Below are positions 14,143 through 16,059 of a stretch of DNA of 16,059 bases, in pieces. This DNA comes from Gammaproteobacteria bacterium (GTDB lineage Bacteria; Pseudomonadota; Gammaproteobacteria; Eutrophobiales; Eutrophobiaceae), in NCBI GenBank assembly GCA_018676275.1, contig JABHFC010000135.1:1-16059 (forward strand). Direction: 5' to 3'. The notes below the pieces were generated by a model. That model saw nothing but the letters and a program-made list of their open reading frames with translations. It did no database searches and was not told the DNA's origin. The number at the start of each line of letters is the position of its first letter. The first letter of the stretch is position 1. The position numbers and the translations under genes were made by a program.

Positions 14143-15021
14143 GTGACTAACGAAACTGCAGTATTAGATACGCTTCATGGCATCAAAAAACGCTCAATTC
14201 TCGGGAGTTGGGTATCTCGCGTTATGTCTGACAAGATGCCGGAGCAGACAGTAGTTCACCCCTGTATTATTAATGGGCAGCATATGCTCGTTCATGAGCG
14301 TGGTCTGGCGCTAAAAGACCCTGCTGGATATGAACATATCCTCGAATTCGCCAGGAAAAATGGATTTAAGGTAAAGGAAGATCAACGTACAGACTTTCTG
14401 GGTGGTGTTAAACGTGTAAAAAACAGACGTCGCGCTAATGTTATGACGATGATGGCGCTGACCGCTACGCTGTTGTCCCAGGGGGTGTCTGCGAATGCTT
14501 CTGACGATGGTCAGGGAGGTGCACATGCTTCGCATGTTGCAGCTCATACAGATGTTACTGATGGTTTTGATTTCGATTTAGATGCCTATTCCGGCCAGGA
14601 CGAAATGATATCGGCAATGTTTGGCTGGATTAATTCACATTCTTCTTTTGATCATGATGTAAGTAATATGCCCGATGTGGTGAAAGTATCATCACTGGAA
14701 ATGGCTGAAGTTGCATTCGGCGGTGAATTACCCCAGTCCGTTGATCCGGATAAATTGCGGATTTACGGTTTGTATAATTTTAATGAAGGTGCGGTTTATA
14801 TACTCGACTCATTGGATCTTGAGTCTGAAAAAGGCAAAGGCATCTTGCTGCACGAGCTGGTTCACTTTCTTCAATATCAGTATGACAAGGATGAGGATGT
14901 TAAATGTAAGAATGAGCTGGAATCTCTGGCTTATGTCCTGGAAGCGAAATTTTTGCAATCACATGATCACGAGCACAAAATCAACATGAATCACGTCAAC
15001 AAGGTCAGCCAGTGCGCCTGA
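14143..15021 (+). CDS. HExxH putative metallopeptidase with internal signal-like segment
   Basis: The 292-residue product carries a zincin motif HELVH (237-241), followed by FLQYQYD and then an acidic helix NELESLAYVLEAKFL (257-271), whose E258 or E260 could be the third zinc ligand. This resembles small HExxH proteins of unknown function such as the DUF6647 type; that name is from memory. A signal-like segment, RRRANVMTMMALTATLLSQGVSANA, occupies residues 95-119, preceded by about 94 polar residues. Either the N-terminal part is cytoplasmic and the hydrophobic stretch an anchor, or the true start is a downstream ATG (residue 101, base 14443). The GTG at 14143 has a good GGAG ribosome site and the frame is continuous, so I keep the long form. 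The tail is His-rich (QSHDHEHKINMNH). Proteolytic activity is not proven. Confidence 0.7.
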   Translation: MTNETAVLDTLHGIKKRSILGSWVSRVMSDKMPEQTVVHPCIINGQHMLVHERGLALKDPAGYEHILEFARKNGFKVKEDQRTDFLGGVKRVKNRRRANVMTMMALTATLLSQGVSANASDDGQGGAHASHVAAHTDVTDGFDFDLDAYSGQDEMISAMFGWINSHSSFDHDVSNMPDVVKVSSLEMAEVAFGGELPQSVDPDKLRIYGLYNFNEGAVYILDSLDLESEKGKGILLHELVHFLQYQYDKDEDVKCKNELESLAYVLEAKFLQSHDHEHKINMNHVNKVSQCA

Positions 15022-15132
15022 AGAGAGGAAAGCAGAGAAGCTAAGTTATACATATAATAATTTGTAACAAGCAGGAAGTGACAAATTGATGAACGATTGC
15101 AGTAGTTCTTCTCAGTACATTGTATTAATCTA

Positions 15133-15501
15133 GTGAACCTATCATCCAAAGCCAGTCTAACAATTATGCGATTAGCAAAACTCTGGAAATTTTTACCCTT
15201 ATACGGCCTTTGTGCTCTGCTCCTGAATATCAGCCCTTTGGCTGTTTCTGCAGCATCTATTTCGCCTGAGGTTGACTCATCGGCTTATCTCATGTTGGCG
15301 GATGCCGAGCTACTCGATCTCGACGAGGAAAAGCCACGTTCCGGATCTCTGGTTTTACCAGCAGCGGCTGATGAAGAAAAAAGTGAAAAGAAATGTATGA
15401 CGGTCTGTCAACGTTGGGGTCAAGAGTGTATGATTGATGCCACACGTGGGATACGTAAATGTAGACGTACCTGTAAGGAATTTGGTCAGGAGTGTTTCTA
15501 G
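15133..15501 (+). CDS. Small exported Cys-rich protein with duplicated C-X3-C-X6-C motif
   Basis: The 122-residue frame begins with GTG. An internal ATG at 15166 (residue 12) would give a cleaner signal peptide, MRLAKLWKFLPLYGLCALLL, with cleavage near residue 40. Neither start has a clear ribosome site. An acidic spacer (about 41-86) precedes Lys-Lys and a 35-residue C-terminal part with six cysteines: C88, C92, C99 and C110, C114, C121. The two halves, KCMTVCQRWGQEC and KCRRTCKEFGQEC, are clear duplicates. Three disulfides are plausible in the periplasm or medium. The gene lies 111 bases after the HExxH gene on the same strand. I do not recognise the family. The pro-region plus small basic Cys-rich core recalls secreted peptides, but no activity can be inferred. 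Confidence 0.65.
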   Translation: MNLSSKASLTIMRLAKLWKFLPLYGLCALLLNISPLAVSAASISPEVDSSAYLMLADAELLDLDEEKPRSGSLVLPAAADEEKSEKKCMTVCQRWGQECMIDATRGIRKCRRTCKEFGQECF

Positions 15502-15589
15502 AGCTTCTTTTCATTTAGTTATCGCGAATCTGTACCTTCCTTTTAATTAATATTTTGCTGTTTGTGATCGTTGGGCAATGCGTCCAAGG

Positions 15590-15618
15590 GTTACATTGTG
15601 ACGTCAGAACATTATAAT
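15590..15618 (+). promoter_or_regulatory. Promoter of tRNA-Leu
   Basis: GTTACA (15590-15595) and a perfect TATAAT (15613-15618) are spaced by 17 bases. The -10 is followed by the GC-rich CGCCCC, a discriminator typical of stable-RNA promoters under stringent control. The tRNA starts about 60 bases downstream of the -10. Confidence 0.6.
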
Positions 15619-15678
15619 CGCCCCGTGAATTGGCTCCGTGACGGCATCTTGTATGCGTTTGAGCCTGTAAGTGATAAT

Positions 15679-15763
<85 letters not shown>

Positions 15764-15814
15764 TTACTTACCATAAAGACCATTGAAATTAATAACATAG
15801 CGGCAAATACAATT

Positions 15815-16059
15815 ATGCAAGTATCAGTAGAATCCACCGGCGCCCTGGAGCGCACGATGAGGGTTGAAGTACCCGAAGAAAAAATCGCGACCGAGGTCGA
15901 AACCCGTCTTCAATCTCTTACCAAAACCACCAAAATCCAGGGCTTTCGTCCCGGTAAAGTACCGCTAAAGCTGATTCAGAAGCGTTATGGGGCAGGCGTC
16001 CGTCAGGAGGTTGTCGGTGAGCTGGTACAAAATACCTACTATGAAGCGATTACACAGGA
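15815..16059 (+). CDS. tig: Trigger factor, N-terminal part (runs off window)
   Basis: Eighty-one codons of trigger factor, the ribosome-bound chaperone and prolyl isomerase that meets nascent chains at the exit tunnel, are present before the window ends. The start MQVSVESTGALERTMRVEVP and the ribosome-binding signature GFRPGKVP at residues 43-50 are diagnostic; in E. coli the same loop (GFRKGKVP) docks on L23. The ATG at 15815 has only a weak ribosome site. The position just after tRNA-Leu fits the tRNA-Leu/tig/clpP order seen in many Gammaproteobacteria. Confidence 0.95.
   Translation, partial: MQVSVESTGALERTMRVEVPEEKIATEVETRLQSLTKTTKIQGFRPGKVPLKLIQKRYGAGVRQEVVGELVQNTYYEAITQ

Overview
The window looks like a chromosomal stretch of a gammaproteobacterium with moderate to low GC. 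The best evidence is the right edge, where tRNA-Leu(UAG) sits directly upstream of tig (trigger factor), an arrangement common in Gammaproteobacteria. The palindromic REP-type repeats built on gattcccgcctgcgcgggaa also fit. No phage, plasmid, CRISPR or complete insertion sequence was found; mobile DNA is limited to small non-coding elements.

Left part (1-5000). A minus-strand receiver-domain response regulator has a LuxR-type DNA-binding end that appears frameshifted at the window edge. Divergent from it is an ornithine cyclodeaminase/mu-crystallin family gene. Then come two minus-strand genes: a membrane-anchored coiled-coil protein with a GspB-like N-terminus, and a cytoplasmic sensor-type protein with two cyclic-nucleotide-binding domains, a rhodanese domain and a C-terminal coiled coil.

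Middle part (5000-10700). A flavin-dependent tryptophan-halogenase family gene is followed by a 2OG-Fe(II) oxygenase gene, same strand. A 141-bp palindromic REP doublet fills the gap between them. Upstream lie two small exported proteins of unknown function and an MFS transporter. The intergenic space after the transporter holds a 268-bp MITE-like element with 25-bp perfect terminal inverted repeats and TA at both ends.

Right part (10670-16059). A RidA-family gene faces a nitrilase-carboxymuconolactone decarboxylase-like operon across a hairpin. That operon has a good sigma70-type promoter abutted by a 14-bp perfect palindrome, a likely repressor operator. A second 141-bp REP doublet separates it from an ElyC/YdcF-like DUF218 membrane protein. 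Two plus-strand genes follow: an HExxH protein with an unusual internal signal-like segment, and a small exported protein whose mature end has a duplicated C-X3-C-X6-C motif. The window ends with tRNA-Leu and the start of tig.

Functionally the genes are mixed. OCD, MFS, RidA, nitrilase and CMD proteins suggest small-molecule nitrogen/amide/imine metabolism, but they are not one operon. The halogenase-oxygenase pair and the HExxH/Cys-rich peptide pair are the most plausible under-described functional units.
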